Shown: positions 18,416 through 27,117, counted from the first letter of the stretch. The stretch is DNA of 64,000 bases from Modestobacter roseus (GCF_007994135.1 NZ_VLKF01000001.1:1612001-1676000), one strand, 5' to 3'. Numbers and translations: made by a program. The notes: a model not told the origin generated them from the sequence alone.

Positions 18416-19472
18416 CGGGGGGTTCCTCCGGTCGGCTGGAGCAGGTCGGGTGCGGGGGCGGGGTCACGGTGTGCGCCGGCTCCCGCCGCGCACGCTGCCG
18501 CCGGCGGAGCCACCACCACCCCAGGAGCAGGAGCAGCACGCCCAGCACCGCCACGCTGGTGGGGCCGACCGCGGTGCCGGACGACGCCGCGGTGACGGGG
18601 TCGGCGGGCACGTCGGAGGCGCCGACCGCCGCGGGCACGAGCGCCACCTCGGCGGTCAGCGCGCCCAGTGCCGGCACGTCGGGCACGGTGAGCTCCACCG
18701 GCACCGACGCGCCGGCGAGCAGCTCCGGTGTCCGGGCGGGTGCCGTGGTGTGGCTGCCCAGCCCGAACGGGCCGGTGAGTCGGACCACCTGGTCGGCCGC
18801 CACGCGGGTGTTGCCGGTGTTGGTCAGGGTGAAGCCGACGACGGCGCTGCCCGGGGCGAAGGGCACCAGCGAGGGCCGGAAGTCGACGGTGAGGTCGCTG
18901 ACCGCCATCCCGGCGGTGAGCTCACCGCTGACCAGGGCGTGCACCCGCACCCCGAGCCGGCGGTCGACCGAGACGCCGGTCGCGCCGGCGTCGGAGACCA
19001 GTGAGGTGACGATCGCCCCGGAGTGGTCACCGGCGGCCGCGTCGGCGGGGACGGTCAGCGTGAAGGGCACCTCCACGCGCTCGCCGGGGGCGAGCTCCAC
19101 TGCGGAGGTGGCCAGCTGCACCCAGGTGCCCAGGTCGGTGGAGGCCGTACCGGTGGGCAGCACGTCGAGTTCACCGGCGTCGGTGGTGAACCCGTCGGCG
19201 GCGTAGAGGCCCAGCGCCAGCGGGGTAGCCCCGAGGTTGGTGACCACGACGGCGTCGTCGACCACCGCACCGGGGTCGAGCACGAAGCCGTAGTTGGGGC
19301 GGGCTCCGTCGTCGGTGGCGCGGGGGGCGACCGACCACTGGACGGTCTCCGCGACCGCGGGCGGCGCGGCGGCCAGCAGGGCCGCCAGCGAGCCGGCCAG
19401 CAGCACGCATGCGGTCACCAGGCCCCGCAGCGGGGTGCGTCCGGGCGCGGACCGGTGGACGGGGACGGGCAT
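18412..19472 (-). CDS. DUF916 membrane protein, WxL-interacting-protein-like (apparent frameshift at 3 prime end)
   Basis: The coding part gives about 350 residues: signal peptide (1-41), a DUF916 domain (about 43-160, with NYGFVLDPGAVVDDAVVVTN and PFTLTVPADAAAGDHSGAI), a second Ig-like domain (about 170-282), a membrane helix (about 304-322) and a basic tail. This is the layout of WxL-interacting proteins, which bind peptidoglycan and WxL domains outside the cell. The frame has no stop of its own and stays open through hmuO to 17478. Adding one G to the six-G run at 18417-18422 would make it end at TGA 18414-18412, overlapping the hmuO start as ATGA; I use that end. GAGAGG precedes the ATG. 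It pairs logically with the WxL-like tail of the HtaA protein upstream. Confidence 0.72.
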
Positions 19473-19551
19473 CGGGGGCCTCTCGGTGGGAGGACGGGAC
19501 AGCGGCTGGGGAACGGGTGCTGCCGGGCATCGCGCCGGTACGGTGGACCAA

Positions 19552-19582
19552 CCCTCGGGGCCCCTCCCATGGGCCCCGAGGG
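19552..19582 (-). terminator. Terminator hairpin after htaA
   Basis: A perfect 12-bp stem, CCCTCGGGGCCC (19552-19563) and its complement (19571-19582), closes a 7-base loop. It lies 29 bases downstream of the HtaA stop on the minus strand and upstream of the DUF916 gene. The DUF916-hmuO pair therefore probably has its own promoter or depends on read-through. Confidence 0.7.
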
Positions 19583-19610
19583 CCGGTCCGCCCGACCGGC
19601 CGTCAGCAGG

Positions 19611-20795
19611 TCAGCTGAGGGCGGTGAGCGTCAGGGTCGCCGCGTAGGTCCCCGCGGCGGTGCCGGTGGGCAGCTCCAGGTCGAGGTCGGCGCCGAGGGT
19701 CGCCGTCCCGGGCTCGTGACCGGTGGGTGCCCCACCCAGGGTCGAGGTCTCCGCCAGCCCGCTGCCGGTGAGCCGGCCGGAGGGCACGACCTCCCCGGCG
19801 GTGGCCCCACCGCCGGCGGTCACCACCTCCGGCGTCCAGCCGAGGTACTTGCCCGGCAGGGTCGCCGAGCCGGCGGTGAAGTCGCTGACCTGGGCGCTGA
19901 TCGACCAGGCCGACCGGGTGCTCCGCGTGTCGGTCACGACCACCGGCTTGAGCTGACCGGCGGCGGCCAGGTGGTCGCCCTCGTCGGTGGCGGTGCCGAG
20001 GCTGACCACCGAGTCGTCCCCGCTGATCTCCCAGGAGAACGTGCCGGGCTCGGGCTCCACGGCGCCCTCGGCAACGACGACGGTGAGCTGCTGCTCGTTC
20101 TCCGCCGGGGTCCCCGGGTCGGGGTCGGTGCCCGGGTCCGGGTCGGTGCCGGGGTCCGGGTCGACCGGTGCGGCGTCGTCGGCGACGACGGTGAAGCTCA
20201 GCGGGTCCAGCGCCGTGCCGGCCGAGTAGAAATCGGCGAACGCCGGGGCCCCCGCCTCGGTCATCGTGGCCGGGACGCCGGTCCAGCTGTACCCGTCGGC
20301 GGTCGCCACCGGGCTGACCCCGCTCAGGTCCAGCGCGGCGAGCTCGACGTCCGGGTAGGACTCGATGGTGCCGCCGCTGAGGCTCTTGGAGTCGACGTCG
20401 GCCACGAGCACCCCGCTGGTGCCGTCGATGTGCACCTCCAGGCCGGCGATGGTCAGGGCGAGCTGCCCGGAGTGACCGGTGAAGTGCACCGACCCGGCGA
20501 ACGCGGCGTCGACGGTGGTGCCGTCGACCGTGCCGGTGCCCGACGGGAACTGGAACGTGCCGTCGCCCGCGGTGGTGGCACCGCCCGCGGCGGTGACCGA
20601 GCCGTGCGCGATCGGCCCGGCGATGTAGCTGCGGAAGGACTGCTTGACGCCCCAGCTGAGCGTGCCGTCGGAGACGGTCTCCGCGGCGGCGGCCGGACCG
20701 GCGGCCACCACGACGACTCCGGCGCCGAGCGCGGCGGCACCGGCCACGCCGACGGCGCGGGTCACCCACCGGGGGCGGGTGGAGGTGTGGTTCAT
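19611..20795 (-). CDS. htaA: Secreted heme-binding HtaA-domain protein with C-terminal WxL-like domain
   Basis: A 394-residue exported protein. The signal peptide ends near AAAA at 35-38. Residues about 42-205 form an HtaA domain: WGVKQSFRSYI holds Ser53 and Tyr57, and FTGHSGQL holds His108, matching the Tyr/His pair that binds heme in corynebacterial HtaA. An acidic PDPGTD linker (211-230) follows. Residues about 235-394 resemble a WxL wall-binding domain, with SWEI (255) and AWSI (297), VSDFTAGSATLPG, and an ending AGTYAATLTLTALS. There is no C-terminal membrane helix, unlike corynebacterial HtaA, so retention may rely on the DUF916 protein. ATG 20795 has AGGAG five bases upstream; a DtxR-like box lies 35 bases before it. 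Confidence 0.85.
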   Translation of the reverse strand: MNHTSTRPRWVTRAVGVAGAAALGAGVVVVAAGPAAAAETVSDGTLSWGVKQSFRSYIAGPIAHGSVTAAGGATTAGDGTFQFPSGTGTVDGTTVDAAFAGSVHFTGHSGQLALTIAGLEVHIDGTSGVLVADVDSKSLSGGTIESYPDVELAALDLSGVSPVATADGYSWTGVPATMTEAGAPAFADFYSAGTALDPLSFTVVADDAAPVDPDPGTDPDPGTDPDPGTPAENEQQLTVVVAEGAVEPEPGTFSWEISGDDSVVSLGTATDEGDHLAAAGQLKPVVVTDTRSTRSAWSISAQVSDFTAGSATLPGKYLGWTPEVVTAGGGATAGEVVPSGRLTGSGLAETSTLGGAPTGHEPGTATLGADLDLELPTGTAAGTYAATLTLTALS

Positions 20796-20830
20796 GGTTC
20801 TCCTCGCGTGGGATGCGCCTGACCTGTTGG

Positions 20831-20849
20831 TTAGGCAAGCCTCACCTAA
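20831..20849 (-). promoter_or_regulatory. DtxR/IdeR-like iron box upstream of htaA
   Basis: TTAGGCAAGCCTCACCTAA agrees with the 19-base DtxR/IdeR consensus (TTAGGTTAGSCTAACCTAA) at 16 positions, including both TTAGG and CCTAA ends. It lies 36-54 bases upstream of the htaA start. Iron-loaded DtxR or IdeR should repress htaA here. The regulator gene itself is not in the window. Confidence 0.85.
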
Positions 20850-20875
20850 TAGCTCGATCGGGTGGACTGTCAAGA

Positions 20876-22951
20876 TCAGTTCTCACGCACGGCGACGGAC
20901 TCGGCCGACCGGCCGGCGGAGCGCCGCCACACCACCAGGGCGGCCAGCAGCAGGCCCGCGCCACCGCCCCACCAGCCGAGGTCGCGCGGACCCGGTACCG
21001 GCGCGAACAGCCCGGCCAGGTCGGTGCCCGCACCACCGGCCACGTGCACCGTCCGGGTGCCGGCGAGCAGTTGCTGCTCCCCCACCACGCCCGGCGCCAT
21101 GGCACCCGACCCCACGGTGGCGGGGGCCGGGGCGGCCCGCGGCGTGGCCGGGCGCGCCGCAGCCGCCGGCGGAGCCGGCGGAGGTGCGCTGCGCCGGGTC
21201 GGCGGCGTCGCCACGACGTTCTCGGGTGCCGCAGCCGGAGTGGTGACCGGGGCGGCCGCGGGCGGGGTGACGGGCGCGGCGGCGGAGAAGCTCACCGTCA
21301 GCGGCAGCGGCACCTTGAACCGGTCGGTGGGGCCGCCGCTGGAGTACCAGTAGGGGGCCTGCCCGACCCGCACCTGGAAGTCGACGAAGCTCGCCGGGAA
21401 GGCCCCCCACGCCGCCCCCTCCCGCCGCTGCGGGGTGACGGTGCTGCCGGCCGGCGGGTCGTAGCGCACCCCGGCGTATCGCGGCGTGACGGTGAAGCCC
21501 GCGCCGTCCAGGGGCACCGCACCCAGCTCGGCGAGCACCACCTCGGTCTCCGGCAGCGGCTCCCAGCGGGTCGGGTCGGCCTGGTCGGCGCCGAACCCGC
21601 CCAGCGTGGCGGTCACCTGCCCGACCCCGCCGGAGACGGTGAGCACCGGGTCGGCGACGGTGAAGAAGGTCAGCCCGCTGTAGAAGGCGACGGTGAACTC
21701 GCCGTCCCAGCGGATCGTGGCGGTGCCGGCCGCCGGGTCGACCGTGCCGGAGCCGCCGTCGATCACCACCTGGTGGTCGCTGAACAGCCCGGCGGTGGCC
21801 GACGTCAGCGGCTGACCGGTGGGCGTGGTGGTGAGCCCGGCGTAGGTGGCCGGTGCGTAGGAGCCGTCCGGTTGTCGCTTCTCGATCCGGACCCGGCCAC
21901 TGCTGGCCGCCCACCGGTCCGCGCCGATCTGCTGGTCCGGGCCGGTGTCGGGCACCCGGCCGGCCGACAGCAGGTTCACCGTGCCGGGTGCGAACGCGGC
22001 GTTGCCGGTCTCCTGGTTGACGCCCCAGCGGAACTGCGCGTCGCTCACGACGGTGCCCGTGGCCGGTGGCGCCGGGGCGGGCGCCGGGGCGGGCGTCGGG
22101 GTGGGCGTCGGGGTGGGCGTCGGGGTGGGCACAGGCCAGGTGACGCGCAGCGGCAGGGGCAGCTTCGCCGGGTCGGTCGCCGCCCCGGTGGAGTACCAGG
22201 CGCCCGCCTGGCCGATCTCCCCGGCGACGGCGACGAGCGACGCAGGGAAGGAGCCCCAGCAGTCACCGGTCCGGTCCTGCGGTGGCGCGCCGTCGGGAGC
22301 GTCGTGCGCCACCTCCGGGTACGCCGGGGCCACCTCCAGACCCGTGTCGGTCAGCTCGGCGCCGGGCAGGTCGGCGAGGGTCACCTCCCGCGGGTCGGCG
22401 GTCACACCGCCGCCGGAGCCGTGCACCGTGGCGGTCAGCCGGCCGGCACCGTCCTCGACGACCATCCGGGGATCGGTGAGCGTGAGCAGCGCGGCGCCCC
22501 CCGCGGAGACGAGGGTGACGCTGCCCCGCCAGGAGAGCTCCGCGCTGCCGCCGGCCGGGTCGACGGTGCCGGCGCCGCCGGTGAGCACCACGACGAGCCC
22601 GGACGAGCCGTCAGCCGGGTCGGTGAGCGGGACGCCGCCGGGGGTCGCACGCAGCCCGGCCCAGGTGGCGGGTGCGGTCGAGCCGTCGGGTTGCTGCTGC
22701 TCGATCCGGACCGCGCCGTCGGCGGCCGCCCACTCCTCCTCGGCGAACACGCCGTCGTCGCCCGCGGTCACCTCCCCGGCGGAGACCAGGTCGACAGCCC
22801 CGGGCACCTCGGCCGCGTTCGACACCTCCGCCGAGATGCCCCAGCGGAGCTCGACGCCGGACACCGGTGCCCCCGTCGCGGCGGCGGTGCCCGGGCTCAG
22901 CACCAGAGCGGCGAGGGTGAGGCCGGCGGTGAGCGTGGCGGCCCGCTTCAC
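20876..22951 (-). CDS. Membrane-anchored surface protein with two divergent HtaA-like domains
   Basis: A 691-residue exported protein: signal peptide 1-26, two homologous regions (about 33-270 and 305-555), a PT/PA linker between them (about 272-298), a Pro/Ala-rich stalk (about 555-625), and a C-terminal membrane helix with a charged tail. Each repeat opens with [LF]RWGIxxE or FRWGVNQE and has an HtaA-like beta pattern (GTATIRWDGEFTVAFY, TVADPVLTV). However, the Tyr and His heme ligands of canonical HtaA are not evident at the matching places, so heme binding may use other residues or be lost. ATG 22951 overlaps the upstream surface-protein stop by four bases, making this the last gene of the hmuTUV transcript. 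Confidence 0.78.
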   Translation of the reverse strand: MKRAATLTAGLTLAALVLSPGTAAATGAPVSGVELRWGISAEVSNAAEVPGAVDLVSAGEVTAGDDGVFAEEEWAAADGAVRIEQQQPDGSTAPATWAGLRATPGGVPLTDPADGSSGLVVVLTGGAGTVDPAGGSAELSWRGSVTLVSAGGAALLTLTDPRMVVEDGAGRLTATVHGSGGGVTADPREVTLADLPGAELTDTGLEVAPAYPEVAHDAPDGAPPQDRTGDCWGSFPASLVAVAGEIGQAGAWYSTGAATDPAKLPLPLRVTWPVPTPTPTPTPTPTPAPAPAPAPPATGTVVSDAQFRWGVNQETGNAAFAPGTVNLLSAGRVPDTGPDQQIGADRWAASSGRVRIEKRQPDGSYAPATYAGLTTTPTGQPLTSATAGLFSDHQVVIDGGSGTVDPAAGTATIRWDGEFTVAFYSGLTFFTVADPVLTVSGGVGQVTATLGGFGADQADPTRWEPLPETEVVLAELGAVPLDGAGFTVTPRYAGVRYDPPAGSTVTPQRREGAAWGAFPASFVDFQVRVGQAPYWYSSGGPTDRFKVPLPLTVSFSAAAPVTPPAAAPVTTPAAAPENVVATPPTRRSAPPPAPPAAAARPATPRAAPAPATVGSGAMAPGVVGEQQLLAGTRTVHVAGGAGTDLAGLFAPVPGPRDLGWWGGGAGLLLAALVVWRRSAGRSAESVAVREN
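22091..22126. repeat. Tandem 12-bp repeat coding a PT linker
   Basis: Three perfect copies of GGGCGTCGGGGT (plus strand) lie inside the two-domain surface protein gene. They are preceded by related GCCGGGGCGG units. On the coding strand they give a PTPT run followed by PAPA, a stiff linker between the two HtaA-like regions. Copy number could vary by slippage. Confidence 0.85.
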
Positions 22952-24099
22952 CGGCCGCCCACCACGGTGACGGCGCGCCGGGCACGTCGGCGGGTCACCG
23001 CCGCGGTGAGCACCACGAAGAACACCAGGGCGGCGAGGAAGAAGAAGGCCAGCGCCGCCGGGGCGGGCTGCGTCGGTGTGCTGTCGGCGACCTCGGCGAC
23101 GGACAACGCCCCGGCGTCGGACTGCACGGAGAAGGTGACGGTGGGCAGCCCGCCGGTGGTGGTCCCGGTCAGCCGGAGCTCGTGGTTGCCGCCGGGCACC
23201 GTCTCCGGCAGCTCGAGCAGGCCCGCGACGGTGCCCTGGGCGCTGACCGGCAGCGGGCCGACCGAGGCCAGGCCGTCGTCGAGCGTCGCGAGCACCTGCT
23301 CACCGGCGACCAGACCGGTCGCGGTGAAGCTGAGCACCCGCCCGGCGACGGCGGTGGCCGGGTCGATGGTCACCGCCGGCGGACCGCTCGGCGGGGGCGG
23401 TGCGGTGCCGGGTGCCGGAGCGGCGGGGGCCGGGGCTGCGCTGGCCGGCGCATCGGCCCCCGGACCGGCGCCGTCCCCACCGCCCCCGCCGGCGGACGGA
23501 GCGCCCGCCGGCGCCTCGGTGTACACGTCGGTGAAGGTCACCGGGGTGAACGTCTCGTTGGCCGCGTTCACCACGCCGTGCGCACCGATGGTGAGCACCC
23601 CGCAGGTCACCTGGCGGCAGTCGACGGAGACGGTCTGCCCGTCCCGGTCCAGCGAGGAGAAGGTGGGGCCGGGCACGTACATCTGCACCGACCAGCTGCC
23701 GTCGGCGGCGAGCACCCCTCCGTTCGCCTCCTCGGCGGTCGCGCTGCCGGGGAAGGCGACGAACCGCTGGAAGCCGGCGTTGTCGGCGGACTCGCTGTCG
23801 GGCACGTACCGGTAGTCGGCGCCGGTCTGCCCACCTTGGCTGGGCCGCCAGCCGCCCCCGGGGTCGTCGACCCAGCCGAAGAGCACGTAGATGCCGCCGA
23901 ATCCACCGGCCACCGACTGGAAGCCGGTGCCGCGCACGGTGATCGGCGTGGAGTAGGTGGTGTCGGCGGCCGCCGCGCCGAACTCGTTGGCCACGGTGAC
24001 CCGTGCCGCGGCCTGGGCCGGCACAGCGAGGGCGACCGCACCGACGAGCAGCAGGCACGCGGCGAGCAGGGCCGGCAGCAGCCGACGGCGAACGGTCAC
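22948..24099 (-). CDS. Heme-locus cell-surface protein of unassigned family
   Basis: A 383-residue exported membrane protein. The signal peptide (about 1-33) ends PAQAAA. The mature N-terminal domain (about 35-185) includes VTVRGTGFQS, YVLFGWVDDPGGGW and CGVLTIGAHGVVNAANETFTPV, with a Cys pair (CRQVTC) likely to form a disulfide. A Gly/Ala/Pro linker leads to a second beta domain (about 235-335), then a membrane helix (about 344-366, ALAFFFLAALVFFVVL) and an Arg-rich cytoplasmic tail. The fold resembles Ig-like or neocarzinostatin-type domains, but I cannot name a family. The GTG start overlaps the hmuV stop (GTGA) and the stop overlaps the next gene, so it is made with the heme ABC transporter and may pass heme to it. 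Confidence 0.75.
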   Translation of the reverse strand: MTVRRRLLPALLAACLLLVGAVALAVPAQAAARVTVANEFGAAAADTTYSTPITVRGTGFQSVAGGFGGIYVLFGWVDDPGGGWRPSQGGQTGADYRYVPDSESADNAGFQRFVAFPGSATAEEANGGVLAADGSWSVQMYVPGPTFSSLDRDGQTVSVDCRQVTCGVLTIGAHGVVNAANETFTPVTFTDVYTEAPAGAPSAGGGGGDGAGPGADAPASAAPAPAAPAPGTAPPPPSGPPAVTIDPATAVAGRVLSFTATGLVAGEQVLATLDDGLASVGPLPVSAQGTVAGLLELPETVPGGNHELRLTGTTTGGLPTVTFSVQSDAGALSVAEVADSTPTQPAPAALAFFFLAALVFFVVLTAAVTRRRARRAVTVVGGR

Positions 24100-24899
24100 G
24101 AGGAGACCTCCAGGAGAGCGGCGGTGCGCCGGGGCAGCACGAGCGGCGCCCCGGTCACCGGGTGCGGGAGGACGTCGACCGGGTGCCGGTAGACGTCGGA
24201 GAGCAGCGGGCCGGTGAGCACGTGCGCCGGGGGGCCCAGCGCCCGGAGCCGGCCCTCGGCCAGCACCGCGACGACGTCGGCGTGCGCGGCGGCGAGGGTG
24301 AGGTCGTGCAGCACCGCGACGACGGCGCCACCGGCCCGGGCGACCGCCCGCGCCGAGTCGAGCAGCCGTTCCTGGTGGTGGATGTCGAGCGCCGCGGTGG
24401 GCTCGTCGAGCAGCAGCACCGGCACGTCCTGGGCGAGCACGCGGGCGAAGGCGGTCCGGGCCCGCTCCCCGCCGGAGAGCGTCGGGTGCAGCCGGTCGAC
24501 CAGCGTGGCGACGTCGGCCTCGGCCAGCGCGGCGTCGACCAGCCGCTCGTCGTCGGCGGCACGGTCGGTGCGCCGCCACGGGGTGCGCCCCATCTCGACG
24601 ACCTGGCGCACCCGGAAGGAGAAGGCGACCCGCTGCTCCTGCAGCAGCACCGCCCGCGCCCGGGCCAGCTGCCCCGGCGGCTCGCCGGCCAGGTCCCGCC
24701 CGGCCAGCCGGACCACCCCACCGGTCGGCGACCGGTCCCCGGCGAGCACCCCGAGCAGCGTCGACTTGCCCGCGCCGTTGGGGCCGACCAGTGCCACCAG
24801 CTCACCGGCGTGCACCGGCAAGCTCACGTCGTCCAGCAGCCGCCGCCCGCCGACGTCGACGGTGACGCCGACGGCGGTCAGGGCGGGGACGGCGGTCAC
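24096..24899 (-). CDS. hmuV: Heme ABC transporter ATP-binding protein
   Basis: A 267-residue ATPase of the FecCD/BtuCD importer class. Walker A is GPNGAGKST, the Q loop follows in LLQEQRVAFSF, the signature is LSGGERARTAFARVLAQ, Walker B is VLLLDEPTAALD, and the switch His lies in VAVLHDLTLA. The length and the HPVTGAPLVLP tail match HmuV. The GTG start at 24899 overlaps the hmuU stop by four bases, and its own stop overlaps the next surface-protein start in the same way. Confidence 0.93.
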   Translation of the reverse strand: MTAVPALTAVGVTVDVGGRRLLDDVSLPVHAGELVALVGPNGAGKSTLLGVLAGDRSPTGGVVRLAGRDLAGEPPGQLARARAVLLQEQRVAFSFRVRQVVEMGRTPWRRTDRAADDERLVDAALAEADVATLVDRLHPTLSGGERARTAFARVLAQDVPVLLLDEPTAALDIHHQERLLDSARAVARAGGAVVAVLHDLTLAAAHADVVAVLAEGRLRALGPPAHVLTGPLLSDVYRHPVDVLPHPVTGAPLVLPRRTAALLEVSS

Positions 24900-25990
24900 G
24901 CCCAGCCACCGGCGGTGCGGCGGGAGCGGCGGAGCAGCCAGAAGAAGACCGGGCTGCCGACCAGGGCGGTGAGCATGCCGATGGGGAGGTCGGCGTAGGC
25001 GACGGCGTTGCGGGCGACCAGGTCGGCGGCGAGCAGCAGCACCGCACCGCCCAGGGCGCTGGCCGGCACGAGCACCCGGTGCCCGGGGCCGCAGACCATC
25101 CGCACCAGGTGCGGCACGACCAGGCCGACGAAGGCGATGATCCCGCAGAAGGCCACCGCGGCCGCGGCCAGGAGGGCGACCAGCACGATGCAGACCAACC
25201 GCAGCCGCTCGACGTCGACGCCCACGTGCCGGGCCGCCCGGTCGCCCAGTGCCAGCAGGTCCAGCCGGCGGGCGACCAGGAACGCCCCGGCCAGGCCGAC
25301 CGCCACCAGCGGGGCGACCACGCCCACGTACTGCCAGCGGCTGCCGTTGAGGCTGCCCAGCTGCCAGAAGACGATCTGCTCCCGCGCCTGGGTGTCGCCC
25401 AGGAAGGTCAGGAAGCCGAGCCCCGCGCCGGTGAAAGCGTTCAGCGCCACCCCGGTGAGCACCAGGGTGACCACCTCGGTGCGGCCGTCGGCGCGGGCGA
25501 GGACGTAGACCAGCAGGGTGGCGACCAGCCCGCCGACGAAGGCCGCGGCCGCCAGCGTCCAGGGGCCCAGCACGGTGATGCCGAAGACGATCGTGGCGCT
25601 CGCCGCCAGCGCCGCACCCGAGGAGACACCGACCACCCCGGGTTCGGCCAGCGGGTTGCCGAACACCCCCTGCATGACCGCGCCGGCCGTGGCCAGCGCG
25701 GCACCGACCAGCACCGCCATGGCGACCCGGGGGAAGCGGATGCTCCACAGCGCGGCGTCGCCGTTCGGGTGGCTGGGCAGCGGCCCGACGTCCAACCCGA
25801 TCCGGTGCAGCACCGACCCGACGACCTCGGCCGGCGGCACCGACAGCTGACCGATCCCGGCGGCGAGCACGGCGAGCACGAGCAGCGCCGTCCCGAGGAC
25901 GGCGAAGGTGAGCGCCGCCCGGCGGCGGTGCCGGACCGGACGGGCCGCGGGCAGGCCGGCCACGGCGGGAGCCGGCGGCGCGACCGTCAC
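24896..25990 (-). CDS. hmuU: Heme ABC transporter permease (FecCD family)
   Basis: A 364-residue permease with about ten membrane helices. Family signatures are visible: RFPRVAMAVLVGAALATAGAVMQGVFGNPLAEPGVVGVSSGAALAA in segments, WQLGSLNGSRW, GCGIIAFVGL-like FCGIIAFVGLVVPHLVRM, and the C-terminal DLPIGMLTALVGSPVFFWLL. These cover the coupling helix and the substrate path of FecCD importers. The GTG at 25990 overlaps the hmuT stop (GTGA), and the stop overlaps hmuV. No internal frameshift is seen. Confidence 0.93.
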   Translation of the reverse strand: MTVAPPAPAVAGLPAARPVRHRRRAALTFAVLGTALLVLAVLAAGIGQLSVPPAEVVGSVLHRIGLDVGPLPSHPNGDAALWSIRFPRVAMAVLVGAALATAGAVMQGVFGNPLAEPGVVGVSSGAALAASATIVFGITVLGPWTLAAAAFVGGLVATLLVYVLARADGRTEVVTLVLTGVALNAFTGAGLGFLTFLGDTQAREQIVFWQLGSLNGSRWQYVGVVAPLVAVGLAGAFLVARRLDLLALGDRAARHVGVDVERLRLVCIVLVALLAAAAVAFCGIIAFVGLVVPHLVRMVCGPGHRVLVPASALGGAVLLLAADLVARNAVAYADLPIGMLTALVGSPVFFWLLRRSRRTAGGWA

Positions 25991-27117
25991 CGCGGGACCT
26001 CCGTGGGCACGGTGGCGCCCGGGGCGTAGACCGCGGTGGCCAGGGCGTCGAGGACGTCGGCGGTCCGCGGGCCGAAACCCAGCACCTGGCTGTCGGCCAT
26101 GTCGACGATCCGGTGGCGCTGGCCCGCCGGGGTCTGCGCGAGCGCCGGCACCTGCTCCAGCAGCCCCTCGACGCCGCCGACCGAGCGCAGCCCCTCGGTC
26201 ATCACCAGGACCAGGTCCGGCTGGGCGGCGACCAGGCCTTCGTCGGTGAGCGGCTTCATCCCCGACCAGCCGATCTCGCCGGCGACGTCCCGGCCGCTCA
26301 GCGCGGTGATCAGCGAGTCCGCACCCGAGTCGCGGCCGAACATGTAGTAGACCCCGGCCTGCCCGCGCAGGTAGAGGAAGAGCATCCGCAGCCGGCGCTC
26401 CGGTTCCTGTGGCGCCACCGCGGCGATCTCGGCGACCTTGGCGGTGATCTCCGCCGCGGTCGCCTCGGCCAGCTGCTCCCCGGCACCGGGGACGCCCAGC
26501 GCCGCGGCGACCTGGCCGATCAGCGTGCCGACGCCGTCGACGGTGCGGTGGGAGTCGACGACGACCACCGGGATGCCGGCGTCGCGGACCTGGAGGACCA
26601 CGTCCCAGGGCCCGAGCGTGGTGTCGGTGATGAGCACCGTCGGCGCCAGCTCGAGCACGGCCTCCCCGTTGAGCGTGTGCCCACCCTGCGTGACCAGCGG
26701 CAGTTCGTCGCTGCCCGGGAACGACGAGGAGGTGTCCCGCCCCACCAGGCGCTCCCCGAGGCCGAGGTCGTAGGTGATCTGGGAGAGGGTGCCGTAGAGG
26801 TCCAGGGCGAGCACCCGGCTCACGTCGGTGACGGTCACCTCGGTGCCCTGGACGTCGGTGAGGGTGACCGGCAGCTGCGGTTCGGCGGCGGGCAGCGGGT
26901 CGCCGTCCGGCGCGCCGAGCACCGCCGTCGAGGGGCCCACGTAGCTCGCCGGGTCGGCGAGCGGGGTGCTGTCGGCGAGCCGCACGACCGGGGCGTCGGA
27001 CGCTCCCCCGCCGTCGGGCTGCGCGCCGGCGGCGCAGCCGGCCAGCAGCAGGCCGGTCAGGGCAACCGCGACGACGGCCCCGGCACGGGGGGTCCGGAGT
27101 GGGACGGGGACGGGCAC
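25987..27117 (-). CDS. hmuT: Heme ABC transporter substrate-binding lipoprotein
   Basis: A 376-residue lipoprotein of the PeriBP_2 class. The signal ends in the lipobox LLLAGC, so Cys28 should carry lipid. I chose GTG at 27117 because GGAGG is four bases upstream and it gives a normal signal length. The frame is open to 27204 but that would add 29 unlikely residues and crowd the iron box. Mature features include DVSRVLALDLYGTLSQITYDLGLGERLVG, ELAPTVLITDTTLGPWD and a long helix before the second lobe (MFLYLRGQAGVYYMFG). Conserved Tyr and His residues that hold heme in HmuT are plausible in those segments. It is the first gene of a five-gene overlapping operon. Confidence 0.92.
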   Translation of the reverse strand: MPVPVPLRTPRAGAVVAVALTGLLLAGCAAGAQPDGGGASDAPVVRLADSTPLADPASYVGPSTAVLGAPDGDPLPAAEPQLPVTLTDVQGTEVTVTDVSRVLALDLYGTLSQITYDLGLGERLVGRDTSSSFPGSDELPLVTQGGHTLNGEAVLELAPTVLITDTTLGPWDVVLQVRDAGIPVVVVDSHRTVDGVGTLIGQVAAALGVPGAGEQLAEATAAEITAKVAEIAAVAPQEPERRLRMLFLYLRGQAGVYYMFGRDSGADSLITALSGRDVAGEIGWSGMKPLTDEGLVAAQPDLVLVMTEGLRSVGGVEGLLEQVPALAQTPAGQRHRIVDMADSQVLGFGPRTADVLDALATAVYAPGATVPTEVPR

